Source of the DNA: Paenibacillus piri
Lineage (GTDB): Bacteria; Bacillota; Bacilli; Paenibacillales; NBRC-103111
NCBI RefSeq assembly: GCF_004354045.1
Contig: NZ_SMRT01000016.1
Span: forward strand, 62,001-126,000
Direction: 5' to 3'
DNA: 64,000 nt
The notes below the pieces were generated by a model. The model was not told the DNA's origin, made no database searches, and saw nothing but the letters and a program-made list of their open reading frames with translations. Within the stretch, counting starts at the first letter, position 1. Each line of letters starts with the position of its first letter. The translations under genes were made by a program, and so were the position numbers. Shown piece by piece: positions 49,463-58,569 of the stretch.

Positions 49463-50059
49463 TTATGGTGTTACCTTGGAACCATCCGCATTAAGCTGCA
49501 AATAGGTGCCTCTTACCATCACATAAATATCCTGCTTTAGCTTTGCATCGGATTTGATTCCACGACCTTCGCGAGGGACTATGAGCATATGGTTCAGCTC
49601 CACTGTTGAACCAGCAGCGATATCTTTACCTGACGTAATATCGGGTAATCCGTTTTCATCCGAGCTTACAACCGTTACTTTACCGGTTCGAACTATAATT
49701 TCAGTTCCAGCTCCTCCGTACAAGGTTTGTCCCGGTTCTAGCTTTAGTACTGTTAAATCATTGCTGACCACGCCTGACACCGTTGGCGGCTTTGTATCAG
49801 TCGGCGTGGTCGGGGAGGATTTTCCGTTTCCTAATTCGGATGCGATCAACTGTTTAACTTTTTCTTCGGTAATGCTTTGCTTATTTAGCTCTTCCGCAAC
49901 CTTCAATTGAATGTTTTGATCAAAGTAGCTCTTTGTAATTACAGGATCATCAACCGTACCCGCCTGCGTATTGTTGGTTGCACCGTCAGCATCCACAATG
50001 ATGATAGTCGATGACCAAATAAGGCAAGCACTTACTACAACTTTGGCAAGATTACGCAT
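49463..50059 (-). CDS. Secreted protein of unknown function
   Basis: The 198-residue protein has a signal peptide (V-V-V-S-A-C-L-I-W-S-S-T-I-I-I-V) and a mature part with a helical segment (E-E-L-N-K-Q-S-I-T-E-E-K-V-K-Q-L), a Pro/Thr-rich linker and a beta-rich C-terminal domain around L-E-P-G-Q-T-L-Y-G-G-A-G-T-E. I do not recognise the family, though the C-terminal part resembles modules found in Bacillales spore or surface proteins. GAGAGGTGA precedes the ATG. Confidence 0.75.
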   Translation of the reverse strand: MRNLAKVVVSACLIWSSTIIIVDADGATNNTQAGTVDDPVITKSYFDQNIQLKVAEELNKQSITEEKVKQLIASELGNGKSSPTTPTDTKPPTVSGVVSNDLTVLKLEPGQTLYGGAGTEIIVRTGKVTVVSSDENGLPDITSGKDIAAGSTVELNHMLIVPREGRGIKSDAKLKQDIYVMVRGTYLQLNADGSKVTP

Positions 50060-50106
50060 CTTTCACCTCTCAGTTACGTGCATCGCACTTTTTTATGTAA
50101 CATGCA

Positions 50107-50130
50107 TACAGCTATTATAGCATAGCTGTA
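50107..50130. promoter_or_regulatory. Perfect inverted repeat upstream of the secreted unknown
   Basis: TACAGCTAT (50107-50115) and ATAGCTGTA (50122-50130) form a perfect 9-base inverted repeat around TATAGC, about 50 bases before the start of the 198-residue secreted protein. The shape suits a dimeric repressor site. No regulator is known. Confidence 0.4.
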
Positions 50131-50140
50131 GATGACAAAT

Positions 50141-50168
50141 AAAAAAGGACCCCGAAGGGTCCTTTTTT
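50141..50168 (-). terminator. S-layer gene terminator (bidirectional)
   Basis: GGACCC-CGAA-GGGTCC (50147-50162) flanked by A-run and T-run on both sides, so the hairpin can end transcription from either strand. It lies 10 bases after the S-layer stop codon. Confidence 0.92.
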
Positions 50169-50177
50169 CTAGATAGA

Positions 50178-53100
50178 TTACTTAATTGTTACTGTGAAGG
50201 AAGCTGCTTTACCGCTTGGTGCCAGCACGTTAACCGTGAAGCTGGATCCAGATGGCAATGTGCTTCCGGATTTGAATTTAATTTGACCATTATTCAGAGC
50301 AGCTGTATCAAAGAGAGACGAATCTGCATCAGTGATATAGAGACTCAAGCCAAGAAGTGCATTACCGTTTTGGCTCTTAGCATCGGAAGCTGCTTTGAAC
50401 AAGAACTGATCAGCATGGCCGTTCTCTTCGTTGTTTGCACCTGGTGCATACTCAGACACGAACTCGTCACCGTATTGATCTTTTACAGTAATTTTCTCAG
50501 CAAGCTTGTTATCCCACAGGTACAATCCTGTAGCAAGTTCGCCAGCGTCAACCGATTTATAAGTTCTTTTCAGTGCAATGCTGGATACTTGCGGTCCAAC
50601 ATTTTTCGTAGTCAGACTGATTGTGTTCGATTGTTGCTCTTTCTTAGCATCTTGGAATACAACGCTCAGAGTAGCAGTACCTTCGTTCAAACCAGCTACA
50701 AAGTTAGTTTTACCTGGATCACCAGTTGCATAAGCTACGCTAGGATCGCTGGAAGTTGCGCTGACAATAACAGATGGAACTGCAACTTCTTCGCCGCCTG
50801 GTCTTTTTGCTCTAACTTTAATTTCTTTTGTTGCCTTCTTGAAGTTGTTATACACATACGTTGCACCTGTTACACCTGTACCAGCACCATCAGCCAGGTA
50901 ATCGTCAGTAGCAAGAATTGTGTTGTTGTTCACACCTTTGTCAAGGTATGCTTCATAAGTCAACTTGTGCTCTGCTTGAGTAGATGGATTGATAAGATCC
51001 ATTGTAGTTGTTACAGAGCTAACTTCAACCGGATTGTTCTTGCCGTTTCTTTCATTTTTGTACAATGTTGCTTTCAAAGTATAAGTTCCTACCAATGCAT
51101 CCTTAGTTCCAAGTGTAGTATCGTTTTTAGTCGAGTAGAACTTGAAGGACTTGTCGTAGATGTTTTGGTAAGAGAACTCAGGCGCATCTGTAAGCACTGG
51201 GAAGTCTACCGAATATGTTCCACCAGTAACTGTGGAAAGAACATATTTTCTGTTGCCTTGAAGCGGGTTATTAGTTCCTGCCACTTCTTTGGATCCTACA
51301 TAAACTTCTTGACCTTTAGTTGCATCTTTGTTACCGCCGCTGTAAGACAAGCGAACAAAGTAACCATCTGCATCTGGGTCTGTACTATACTTGATTTCAG
51401 ATCCGTTTTGATCGTAGAATTTAAGTTTAAATTCGCTGTCAGTACCTGCAACCATATATTTCTTAGGTTGAGTCGAGAATTTAATTTGTTCAATTGTGCG
51501 AGGCTCGCCGATCGAAATGTTGAGTTGTGCACTTACAGTCGGCTTATCTTCCAGGCTAACACGGATGTAGCTGGATCCTTTTCTACCTACGCCAGTAATT
51601 TTGATTTGACCTTTGTGAGCACCCGAAGTTTCGATTTCAGCATTTCTAGTCAAATCAAGTCCGCTGCCGGAGTCGATTCTGAATTTGCTCTTGCCTCTCA
51701 GACCGGATCCTTGGAATGCATTGACAATATCAGTTGCATCCAATTGTTGACCTTTGGAGTCTTTTACAATCAGAGGTACATAGAATTTTTGGTCCATATC
51801 TTCGTCGCCAGTTGGCTTGTCGCCTTCTGCCAATGTGTAGTTGTATGCACCGAACTCTACGGAAGCAGGAATTTTTTGTGCAAGAACTTTAACTGTTTTC
51901 GTTACAGCCTGACCGCCACGAGCAAAGACGGAAACTACGATGTCTTTCTCTTCGTTGTTAACGGATTGAAGTTTCAGATCAGCTGCATCATCGCCGATAA
52001 CGTTATCCACGAATGCGTTTCTGTCATCTTCGCCGACTTTAAGATCTCTATCGGAAGGATTTACAGTTACGTCCTTGTTCAAGATATCTTTGTCTTGGAT
52101 ACGGAAGCCATATTGGTCGAATGCTTTGATATCCAGGTAAGCAACGCCTTGTGCTTCGATGCTGTCAATTTTAGTACCGGCAGAGTTCAACAAGTCGCCA
52201 ACTTCTACTTTGGAAACCATGGACTCATCGCCAACTGCAAAGATTTTGTTAGCTTGAGTTCCGCTGTCTTGGTGCAAGATGCTTACGGAAATTCTGTCGT
52301 TTCTTTGTGTGCCAGCTTCTTCCGTAATTTCAATTGCTTGTTCACCAGCAATTGTAGTGAAAGTGTTGCCGCCGCTTACGCGAATGTCAAAGTTGCTAGC
52401 GTTCAATTTGGATTTTGCACCATATTGGTTAGTCGCTTTGAAATCAACGCGTACTTTTTGAAGCAGCTTGTCGTTTTTGTCTCTTGCCAAAGGAATTGTA
52501 TCGGAAGCAGTCAAGAAGTCAATTTTCGTGATTTTCTCAACAGTTGTTGTTACGGAAGCAGTTTTTGCAGTCTCGTTAATGTTGGACAAACCGCTGATTG
52601 TAACATCATATTTGCTGTCTTGGAATTTGGAATCGAAAGTCAGAGTAGCTACAGTCTTCTTGTCATCCCACTTCGTAGTGTAACCGGATGTCATTACGGA
52701 ACCGTCTCTTTTAACTTCGATTTTCAGGTTCTTAGCAGCATCTTCAGTCAAAGCGCCGTTCAGTGTCAAAGTCAACACGTTAGCATCGGTTGCTTTCAAA
52801 GAAGAAATTGCGTATTTACCGTCAAACGCCGGTCCTTTGTATTGAGCTTTACCTTCGTATGCGCCCAGTACCAAAAGATCGCGAGTTGCTGCAGCAGTAC
52901 CGCCGAATTTACCGTCAGCGCCGTTCGAGAGCAGCTTCAAGTTAAGAGCCAATGCTACATAACCTTTAGCCCAGTCGGAAACAGTTGCATCGTTTACGCC
53001 TGGAGTCGATTTAGCTTCGGAATCTTTGTTGATACCGCGAATCAAGAAAGCAGCCAGTTGTTCTTTAGTTACTTCGCCAGCTGGGTTATATACGCCAGGG

Positions 53101-53492
53101 CCGTAACCGTCAGTGATGCCGGCAGCTTTAACTGCTTCGATGTAAGGAAGAGCGTATCCGTTAGCCGGATCGTCAGCTTTAACATCAGTGAAGCTGGATG
53201 TTTTCAAGGAAGTGTCAACTTTCAAGTTGAAGATCAAAGCTGCTACTTTAGCGAATTGAGCGCGGTTCATTTTGTCTTTAAGACCAAATACGCCGTCGCC
53301 TACGCCGTCAAATACACCAGCCGAGATCAAAGAATCAAATTTCGCTTTTGTTGCTGCATCAAGATCTTTCAGGTCTTTGAAGTCAGCGGATGTTTTTGCT
53401 GCGTCTGCTTCAGCGTCAGCAGCCATTGCTACGGAAGAAAACATGGAGAAAGCCATAGCAAGGGATAAGATCGTAGATAAACTTTTTTTCAT
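50178..53492 (-). CDS. S-layer protein with three SLH domains
   Basis: The 1104-residue exported protein has a signal peptide (M-K-K-S-L-S-T-I-L-S-L-A-M-A to A-M-A-A-D). Three SLH repeats follow at about residues 38-95, 96-160 and 161-225, then about 850 residues of beta-sandwich modules rich in Val, Thr, Asp and Lys. SLH domains bind pyruvylated secondary cell-wall polymer, whose pyruvyl transferase csaB lies 5 kb away. Two promoters and a long leader fit very high expression. The ATG follows GGAGGAG and is chosen over a 30-codon longer frame. Confidence 0.94.
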   Translation of the reverse strand: MKKSLSTILSLAMAFSMFSSVAMAADAEADAAKTSADFKDLKDLDAATKAKFDSLISAGVFDGVGDGVFGLKDKMNRAQFAKVAALIFNLKVDTSLKTSSFTDVKADDPANGYALPYIEAVKAAGITDGYGPGVYNPAGEVTKEQLAAFLIRGINKDSEAKSTPGVNDATVSDWAKGYVALALNLKLLSNGADGKFGGTAAATRDLLVLGAYEGKAQYKGPAFDGKYAISSLKATDANVLTLTLNGALTEDAAKNLKIEVKRDGSVMTSGYTTKWDDKKTVATLTFDSKFQDSKYDVTISGLSNINETAKTASVTTTVEKITKIDFLTASDTIPLARDKNDKLLQKVRVDFKATNQYGAKSKLNASNFDIRVSGGNTFTTIAGEQAIEITEEAGTQRNDRISVSILHQDSGTQANKIFAVGDESMVSKVEVGDLLNSAGTKIDSIEAQGVAYLDIKAFDQYGFRIQDKDILNKDVTVNPSDRDLKVGEDDRNAFVDNVIGDDAADLKLQSVNNEEKDIVVSVFARGGQAVTKTVKVLAQKIPASVEFGAYNYTLAEGDKPTGDEDMDQKFYVPLIVKDSKGQQLDATDIVNAFQGSGLRGKSKFRIDSGSGLDLTRNAEIETSGAHKGQIKITGVGRKGSSYIRVSLEDKPTVSAQLNISIGEPRTIEQIKFSTQPKKYMVAGTDSEFKLKFYDQNGSEIKYSTDPDADGYFVRLSYSGGNKDATKGQEVYVGSKEVAGTNNPLQGNRKYVLSTVTGGTYSVDFPVLTDAPEFSYQNIYDKSFKFYSTKNDTTLGTKDALVGTYTLKATLYKNERNGKNNPVEVSSVTTTMDLINPSTQAEHKLTYEAYLDKGVNNNTILATDDYLADGAGTGVTGATYVYNNFKKATKEIKVRAKRPGGEEVAVPSVIVSATSSDPSVAYATGDPGKTNFVAGLNEGTATLSVVFQDAKKEQQSNTISLTTKNVGPQVSSIALKRTYKSVDAGELATGLYLWDNKLAEKITVKDQYGDEFVSEYAPGANNEENGHADQFLFKAASDAKSQNGNALLGLSLYITDADSSLFDTAALNNGQIKFKSGSTLPSGSSFTVNVLAPSGKAASFTVTIK

Positions 53493-53630
53493 AACCTTTT
53501 TTTCTCCTCCTCGAATATCTTTCGGTTGTTGAGAGTTTTGTTTAGATAAATTATAGCTCGATTCCCTCATTAGCCGATTCACCCCCTTCCCAGAGTTTGA
53601 GCGAAATGATTAATTATTTAAGGTCTGCAA

Positions 53631-53659
53631 TGTATAAGATTGCAGAAACTAGTAAACAA
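53631..53659 (-). promoter_or_regulatory. Second S-layer promoter (proximal)
   Basis: Minus strand -35 TTGTTT (53654-53659), 17-base spacer, -10 TATACA (53631-53636). The spacer contains ACTAGTTTCTGCA, nearly repeated in the distal promoter. The predicted transcript has a leader of about 130 nucleotides. Confidence 0.5.
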
Positions 53660-53696
53660 TAAGAATGATAGCTTAGGCACTGGCGCGCCCTCATAC

Positions 53697-53725
53697 ATTA
53701 TACACTGCAAAACTAGTAAGGTAAA
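53697..53725 (-). promoter_or_regulatory. First S-layer promoter (distal)
   Basis: Minus strand -35 TTTACC (53720-53725), 17-base spacer, perfect -10 TATAAT (53697-53702). The spacer shares ACTAGTTT-TGCA with the proximal promoter 66 bases away, indicating a duplicated promoter. Upstream to 54050 I see no gene; the stretch is AT-rich with several short inverted repeats. Confidence 0.6.
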
Positions 53726-54050
53726 GAGGTTATTTTGTGAAAATTATCCAAGAATAACGAGCTCTTTCGCCTCTTTGTTGTGTTTCAATGTATTAAACGC
53801 AGTGCCATTTAAAAAGTTGCGCTCTTTGAAAAAACTTTTTATGATTTCTGCAATCCATTTTTTGCAAGCGGAGTATGCTGCTTTGTCTATCACTTTTTGC
53901 TTGTTCTCGCTTACGAAATTTAGTATACACCGGATATATCAATTTCGTCATCACTCACTATTTTCCATCGCGAATAATTATCGAAACCCGCGCTGCGCAA
54001 GGATTTGGCGCCTTTTCGGACGATGAAAACAACGCTCCGATTTTCATTCG

Positions 54051-54087
54051 AAAATAAACAAAAACCCGAACCGGCTGGCTCGGGTTT
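54051..54087 (-). terminator. Terminator after the UDP-GlcNAc phosphotransferase gene
   Basis: AAACCCGA (54062-54069) pairs with TCGGGTTT (54080-54087); on the minus strand TTGTTTATTTT follows. It lies 8 bases after the stop codon and isolates the S-layer gene. Confidence 0.85.
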
Positions 54088-54094
54088 GTTTATT

Positions 54095-55204
54095 TTATTT
54101 TGTCATTCGGGAGCGCGCCCCCATCAGCACGCGAATTTTTTGCAAAAACCGCAGCACCGGCTTTTTGGTCTGGCTTATAATGCCGATCGCCTCGGCGCCA
54201 AGAACTAATATGGCTAACAGGATAATGATCAGAAGCACGACGCCCCAAATCGTTTGCTGCTCGGACATATAAGATAGAAGAACCGCCGAGATACCGAACA
54301 CGGATGCAATTCCGTAAATCATCAGCACCGTCAGTCTATGGCTGAAGCCCAGCTGAAGCAAGCAGTGATGCAAATGGCTCTTATCAGGCTTGGAGATCGG
54401 CAAATTGTTGACCCATCGACGAAGAATAGCAAAGAACGTATCCGATAAAGGCACGCCCAAAATCATAATCGGAACCAACAAGGACAGTACGGTCGCTTGC
54501 TTAAATCCGAGAATCGATAAAGTAGCCAAGCTGAACCCGAGAAAGAGCGATCCGGAATCACCCATAAAAATTTTCGCCGGGTGGAAATTATAGAAAAGGA
54601 ATCCGACAATACTGCCCAATAAAATGACGCTTAACAGCACAACCGTCACATTGCCCATCATTAAGGCCAATATTAAGATGGTCGTTGTCGCTATACCGGA
54701 GACGCCTGCCGATAAGCCGTCCAAGCCGTCAATAAGATTAATCGCATTCGTTACCCCGACAATCCAGAAAATAGTTAGCGGCACGGCCAACCAGGTCAAG
54801 GAAATGGTCGAGTCGCCAAACGGGACGTTAACCAAATCAATCACAACGCCCGAATACACGACTACGCAGGCGGCAATGATTTGCCCGAGCAGCTTTACTT
54901 TGGGAGACAAGTCAAAGCGGTCGTCCAAAGCACCGAGAATGACAATAATGGTCCCGCCGATCAGCAAGCCGAGCGCAACATCCGTATTCACCGATTCGAA
55001 AGCGGGCGAAATGACAAAATACGCTCCTACAAAGGCCATGAAAATCGCGAGTCCGCCCAGCCTGGGCATAATCCGGCTATGTACCTTTCGTTGGTTGGGC
55101 GCATCGACTGCGCCTACCCAAAACGCGAATCGTTTCACCAACGGCGTCAACAGCAGGGCAATCAAACATGCGGCAATAAAGCCGATTCCATACAAAACAT
55201 TCAT
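54095..55204 (-). CDS. tagO: Undecaprenyl-phosphate GlcNAc-1-phosphate transferase (TagO/WecA-like)
   Basis: The 369-residue membrane protein has about eleven hydrophobic helices and the family motifs L-G-A-L-D-D-R-F-D-L, N-A-I-N-L-I-D-G-L-D-G-L and the histidine-rich loop K-S-H-L-H-H-C-L-L. It starts wall polymer synthesis by moving GlcNAc-1-P to the lipid carrier, here probably for the polymer that anchors the S-layer. The ATG at codon 5 of the frame is preferred; the ribosome binding site (AAGGGG) is somewhat distant. Lies downstream of the csaB unit. Confidence 0.92.
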   Translation of the reverse strand: MNVLYGIGFIAACLIALLLTPLVKRFAFWVGAVDAPNQRKVHSRIMPRLGGLAIFMAFVGAYFVISPAFESVNTDVALGLLIGGTIIVILGALDDRFDLSPKVKLLGQIIAACVVVYSGVVIDLVNVPFGDSTISLTWLAVPLTIFWIVGVTNAINLIDGLDGLSAGVSGIATTTILILALMMGNVTVVLLSVILLGSIVGFLFYNFHPAKIFMGDSGSLFLGFSLATLSILGFKQATVLSLLVPIMILGVPLSDTFFAILRRWVNNLPISKPDKSHLHHCLLQLGFSHRLTVLMIYGIASVFGISAVLLSYMSEQQTIWGVVLLIIILLAILVLGAEAIGIISQTKKPVLRFLQKIRVLMGARSRMTK

Positions 55205-55399
55205 CTTAATCCACACAGCCCCTTTTTTCTATAAAAGCCCCAAACATCTCAAATTATACTCGGTTTGAGCAAGTAATACCACCATCATTTTTGAGGAATA
55301 TGAAGGGGTTTCGGGTGCTTTCATAGTTATTTTCAAGGATTCTGTCCATATTTGTTTCCACCGTCTATAGGATGCCGGATCAGGGGTCGAATTATTCGG

Positions 55400-56521
55400 C
55401 TAGGACCGAATATAATAGAGGGCGATATGCTCCGCAGGCAGCTGAGCCTCGTTCTTTAAACGCTCGATGATCGGCTGCTTTTGCTGACGCCAGGCTTCCC
55501 GGTCTTTTAATAAACGTAAAGCTTCGTTTGCAACGACCTCGGCCTGTATGGATTTGGTGTCAGCGGCGGCCGACATTTGAAGCCGGTTGAGAAACTGGTC
55601 AATTTTCGGATCGTAGGAAATGCCGATCATCGGCACCTGCTGGGAAGCAGCATATATTAACGAATGCAATCGCATCCCGATGAGCAGCCGGCAGCGGCTG
55701 ACCTCGGCAAGCATGTGCTGTGGATGTGTCACATGGGCAGCGATCGAAATCCGCTCACGATATGTATTACCCAATAGATCGATCACATACTCTGAAGCGG
55801 CCGCATCCGAAGGCAGATGAAACGGAAGAAAACGGATATGAGCGTCGCTTTTCTCTAAAATAAGCTTTAATGCATCCGATACGGCTTGTAATTCCGAACG
55901 GTCCTGATTCCAAAACCGCAGCGATACCCCTATAATAGAAGCTTTGGAATCAAGCTGCAGCTCCTCCGCTCTATATGCGCCGTCCGCAAGCGGCATCCCC
56001 ATGACCGGGTCGGGCACGACAACAATATCATGGGAAACATTCATTCTCTGCAGCAGCTGTTTTGACTCCAAATCACGAACCGATACGAAATCGCTGCGGT
56101 TAAACGACGCGCGAATCCATCCGAAGAACAGCCCCCGATGGACGGGACCGATTCCTTGCGAATATATAAAGGTCGGCTTGCCTAGCCATTGCGCGATTTT
56201 GATCACGGCCAAATAATAAGGAATCGTTTTGACCCCGGTCGCATCCTGCAGCAGGCTGCCTCCTCCGCTAATCAAGCCGTCCGCGCCGCGAATCGCACGA
56301 ATCAGCTCCCCCAGCTTCATTCTATGCACCGCCTCGACGCCATAGGTCATATGCGTTTTGGCTGGATTGATCGATAGCACGACGGGGACAAATCGGATCC
56401 CCTGTGCCTTGCCCTGTTCCTCCAAAGCAAGCAGGATCGATTGCAAAACGGCTTCATCGCCGCTGTTATCAAAGCCGTAATAGCCGGATACTACGATCCT
56501 TTTAGTAACAACGGTGTCCAC
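55400..56521 (-). CDS. csaB: Polysaccharide pyruvyl transferase CsaB
   Basis: The 373-residue enzyme adds pyruvate ketals to the secondary cell-wall polymer, creating the ligand for SLH domains. It shows G-Y-Y-G-F-D-N-S-G-D-E-A-V-L near residue 13 and G-M-R-L-H-S-L-I-Y-A near residue 285. The GTG at 56521 lies inside the preceding gene (31-base overlap), 9 bases after GAGGAG, so translation is coupled. A single S-layer protein with SLH domains is encoded nearby. Confidence 0.94.
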   Translation of the reverse strand: MDTVVTKRIVVSGYYGFDNSGDEAVLQSILLALEEQGKAQGIRFVPVVLSINPAKTHMTYGVEAVHRMKLGELIRAIRGADGLISGGGSLLQDATGVKTIPYYLAVIKIAQWLGKPTFIYSQGIGPVHRGLFFGWIRASFNRSDFVSVRDLESKQLLQRMNVSHDIVVVPDPVMGMPLADGAYRAEELQLDSKASIIGVSLRFWNQDRSELQAVSDALKLILEKSDAHIRFLPFHLPSDAAASEYVIDLLGNTYRERISIAAHVTHPQHMLAEVSRCRLLIGMRLHSLIYAASQQVPMIGISYDPKIDQFLNRLQMSAAADTKSIQAEVVANEALRLLKDREAWRQQKQPIIERLKNEAQLPAEHIALYYIRS

Positions 56522-58551
56522 CTACGCCAACTCCTCGCAACAATTTCCCAGACGATAATATACCCGATGCCGATCAAGATTCCGAAGGATAAGCCGTACA
56601 CGATCCGAATGAATGAAATATGCAGTGGCGTGTGCAAATGTGCGAATGTATCTACGATAGAAGCTTGGCCGATCACGCCGATTAGGATAAGCAGAACCGC
56701 ATTTCTGTATTTCACACACAAATAGGCGCCAAGTAAAAATAGCGGGTGAGCGATTAAAAACTCTTTCGTTCTTGGACGTACGCCCAGTGTATTTTCCAAA
56801 AACGACCGGAACAGCCGTTCGAAAGCGGAAGCCTGGCCTTCGTTCCCGGTTCTCGACAAATAGTAATATCCAGCCGCGCCCACGACGATCGCACCTAGTA
56901 CCCATAGTACACTTATATAGGAAGAAAGCAGTTTTTTCGCTCTTTCCCGCTTCTCTTTATAGGATGAATCCTCACTGAACAGCAGCCAATAAAGAACGAC
57001 CAAAACGATCGGAACCAAATGCAGTGCGCTGACGCCTCTGAACTGCTCGATGACGAGCATATAAGTGATCGTATTGAGAAATCCTACAATAAAGCATATG
57101 CCCATTGCGGAGATAAGTGCGGTTCGCAGCAGCAGCAGCACGGCGAAAAGCAGGCTGGAGCCGGTCTTGGTACGATGCCTTTGCCGCGCGCTTCGGATTG
57201 CCAGCATCGTAGCCAGCGTCGGCGCGCACGTACCGGCACCAAGCGCGAGCCCTTGCGCGAACAAAGCCGGCGAGTACACATACAATGCTGCGGAGCCCAG
57301 CATTCCCAATATAAACAGGAGCAGCGTAATTTCCGGAACAAAATACGATATCGTTAAAGCGATCAGCGCAACGGCGCCAAGCCAGACAAACCCTTTGGCC
57401 ACTTTGTGCCAGCCCGGATACATTGGCTGAAACTTTTCGGCAATCCCGGTCGTATAGCCTGCATCCAGAATGCGCGGGATTGCGCCATCCGGACCTTTCA
57501 AGCTTTCGGCTATTGCCGCCAGCGGATGCAATATTTTTCCCTTATCGACGTTTTTTACGGCCCTCGCATTTAAAAATACGATCCGGATGTTGCGGTCTTT
57601 TACGGCCAGAACAAACCGGTCTGCCACCTCTTGGACCCGGGTCCGCAATTCTTCTTCCGTCAAATTCTCGGTCAGCTTCTCGCCGTCTTTTTCGGTGAAG
57701 GAATGAAGCCGGACCACGTTGTAGCCTAACATTTTGGACAGGCGATTGAAGCCTTTTTGCTGCGCTTTTTGCAGTTCGATGTTAGCCAGCCCCATGTTAT
57801 GCTTTTTCATGAGCTCGGCCATGGTGTCGATGTTGTCCCAATCTTTGTCGTTCACATAGCCGGGGACAGTCTCCCCATCGATAATGAACCTTTTGATGCC
57901 GTACTGCTGAAATTGGGCCAGCAGCGCATCAATGCGCACGGCATCGAACGGTCTGCGGTTCGACAAGCGGACAACGATCTGAAAACCTTCGCTTTTCAGC
58001 ATATCAAGCGTAATCGGATCAGGATCCATCGTGCGCAGCATCGCTTCCTCCTGCCCCATCTCGATGATCATGCCCGCCTGATTTTTAAAGCTCCAGGGAC
58101 GCGTTTTGACATTGACACTGGTGAAGGTCGCAGCGATCAAAGGCTGCAGCCGTTCCTGAGCTTCTTTTCCGGCAAACAGTATGTAGGTGAAATTTTCATT
58201 CGGCGATATGGGACTTTGCGTTAACGCCATCGCTTCATGCGACGTAAACACCTCGATACGCCGGGATAACTTCAGTTCCGAAAGCGTCGCTTCATATACT
58301 GACATCGAATGGACGCCTGATTTTTTCAACAGCTTTATTTGATCGTTAACAAATGCTCTTGGATCGGACTGAAAATCGGAAATTTCCAGCAAATCGCGAT
58401 AATCGAACACAAACTCTACTTTGCGCGCGGTGTGATCCTCCGTATTGAATCTTTCGTAAGCGATCGGCAAAGAAGCCAAAACGCCTAAGACCACAAGCAG
58501 CCATAACCATCTCATACTTTTTTGGTTCCATTGCAAGTAACGCCCGTTCAA
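56491..58551 (-). CDS. DUF5693-family membrane protein
   Basis: The 686-residue protein has one N-terminal membrane helix (L-W-L-L-V-V-L-G-V-L), a long extracytoplasmic domain of about 360 residues and at least eight C-terminal membrane helices. The family is found beside csaB in Bacillales; no activity is known. A role in wall-polymer handling or pyruvylation is inferred from the overlap with csaB. The TTG at 58551 is preferred because AGGAG lies eight bases upstream, whereas the GTG three codons before touches that site. Confidence 0.82.
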   Translation of the reverse strand: MNGRYLQWNQKSMRWLWLLVVLGVLASLPIAYERFNTEDHTARKVEFVFDYRDLLEISDFQSDPRAFVNDQIKLLKKSGVHSMSVYEATLSELKLSRRIEVFTSHEAMALTQSPISPNENFTYILFAGKEAQERLQPLIAATFTSVNVKTRPWSFKNQAGMIIEMGQEEAMLRTMDPDPITLDMLKSEGFQIVVRLSNRRPFDAVRIDALLAQFQQYGIKRFIIDGETVPGYVNDKDWDNIDTMAELMKKHNMGLANIELQKAQQKGFNRLSKMLGYNVVRLHSFTEKDGEKLTENLTEEELRTRVQEVADRFVLAVKDRNIRIVFLNARAVKNVDKGKILHPLAAIAESLKGPDGAIPRILDAGYTTGIAEKFQPMYPGWHKVAKGFVWLGAVALIALTISYFVPEITLLLFILGMLGSAALYVYSPALFAQGLALGAGTCAPTLATMLAIRSARQRHRTKTGSSLLFAVLLLLRTALISAMGICFIVGFLNTITYMLVIEQFRGVSALHLVPIVLVVLYWLLFSEDSSYKEKRERAKKLLSSYISVLWVLGAIVVGAAGYYYLSRTGNEGQASAFERLFRSFLENTLGVRPRTKEFLIAHPLFLLGAYLCVKYRNAVLLILIGVIGQASIVDTFAHLHTPLHISFIRIVYGLSFGILIGIGYIIVWEIVARSWRRWTPLLLKGS

Positions 58552-58569
58552 CGCGTTCACTCCTAATTG

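Noticed and set aside
50283..53468. A 1061-codon plus-strand open frame antisense to the S-layer gene
   Set aside because: It is a shadow of codon bias in the S-layer gene: no ribosome binding site, Ser/Cys/Phe-rich low-complexity translation and no known domain. The minus-strand product has a signal peptide and SLH domains.
53640..54026. A 128-codon plus-strand frame in the gap upstream of the S-layer gene
   Set aside because: No Shine-Dalgarno, no recognisable domain and it overlaps both S-layer promoters on the other strand.
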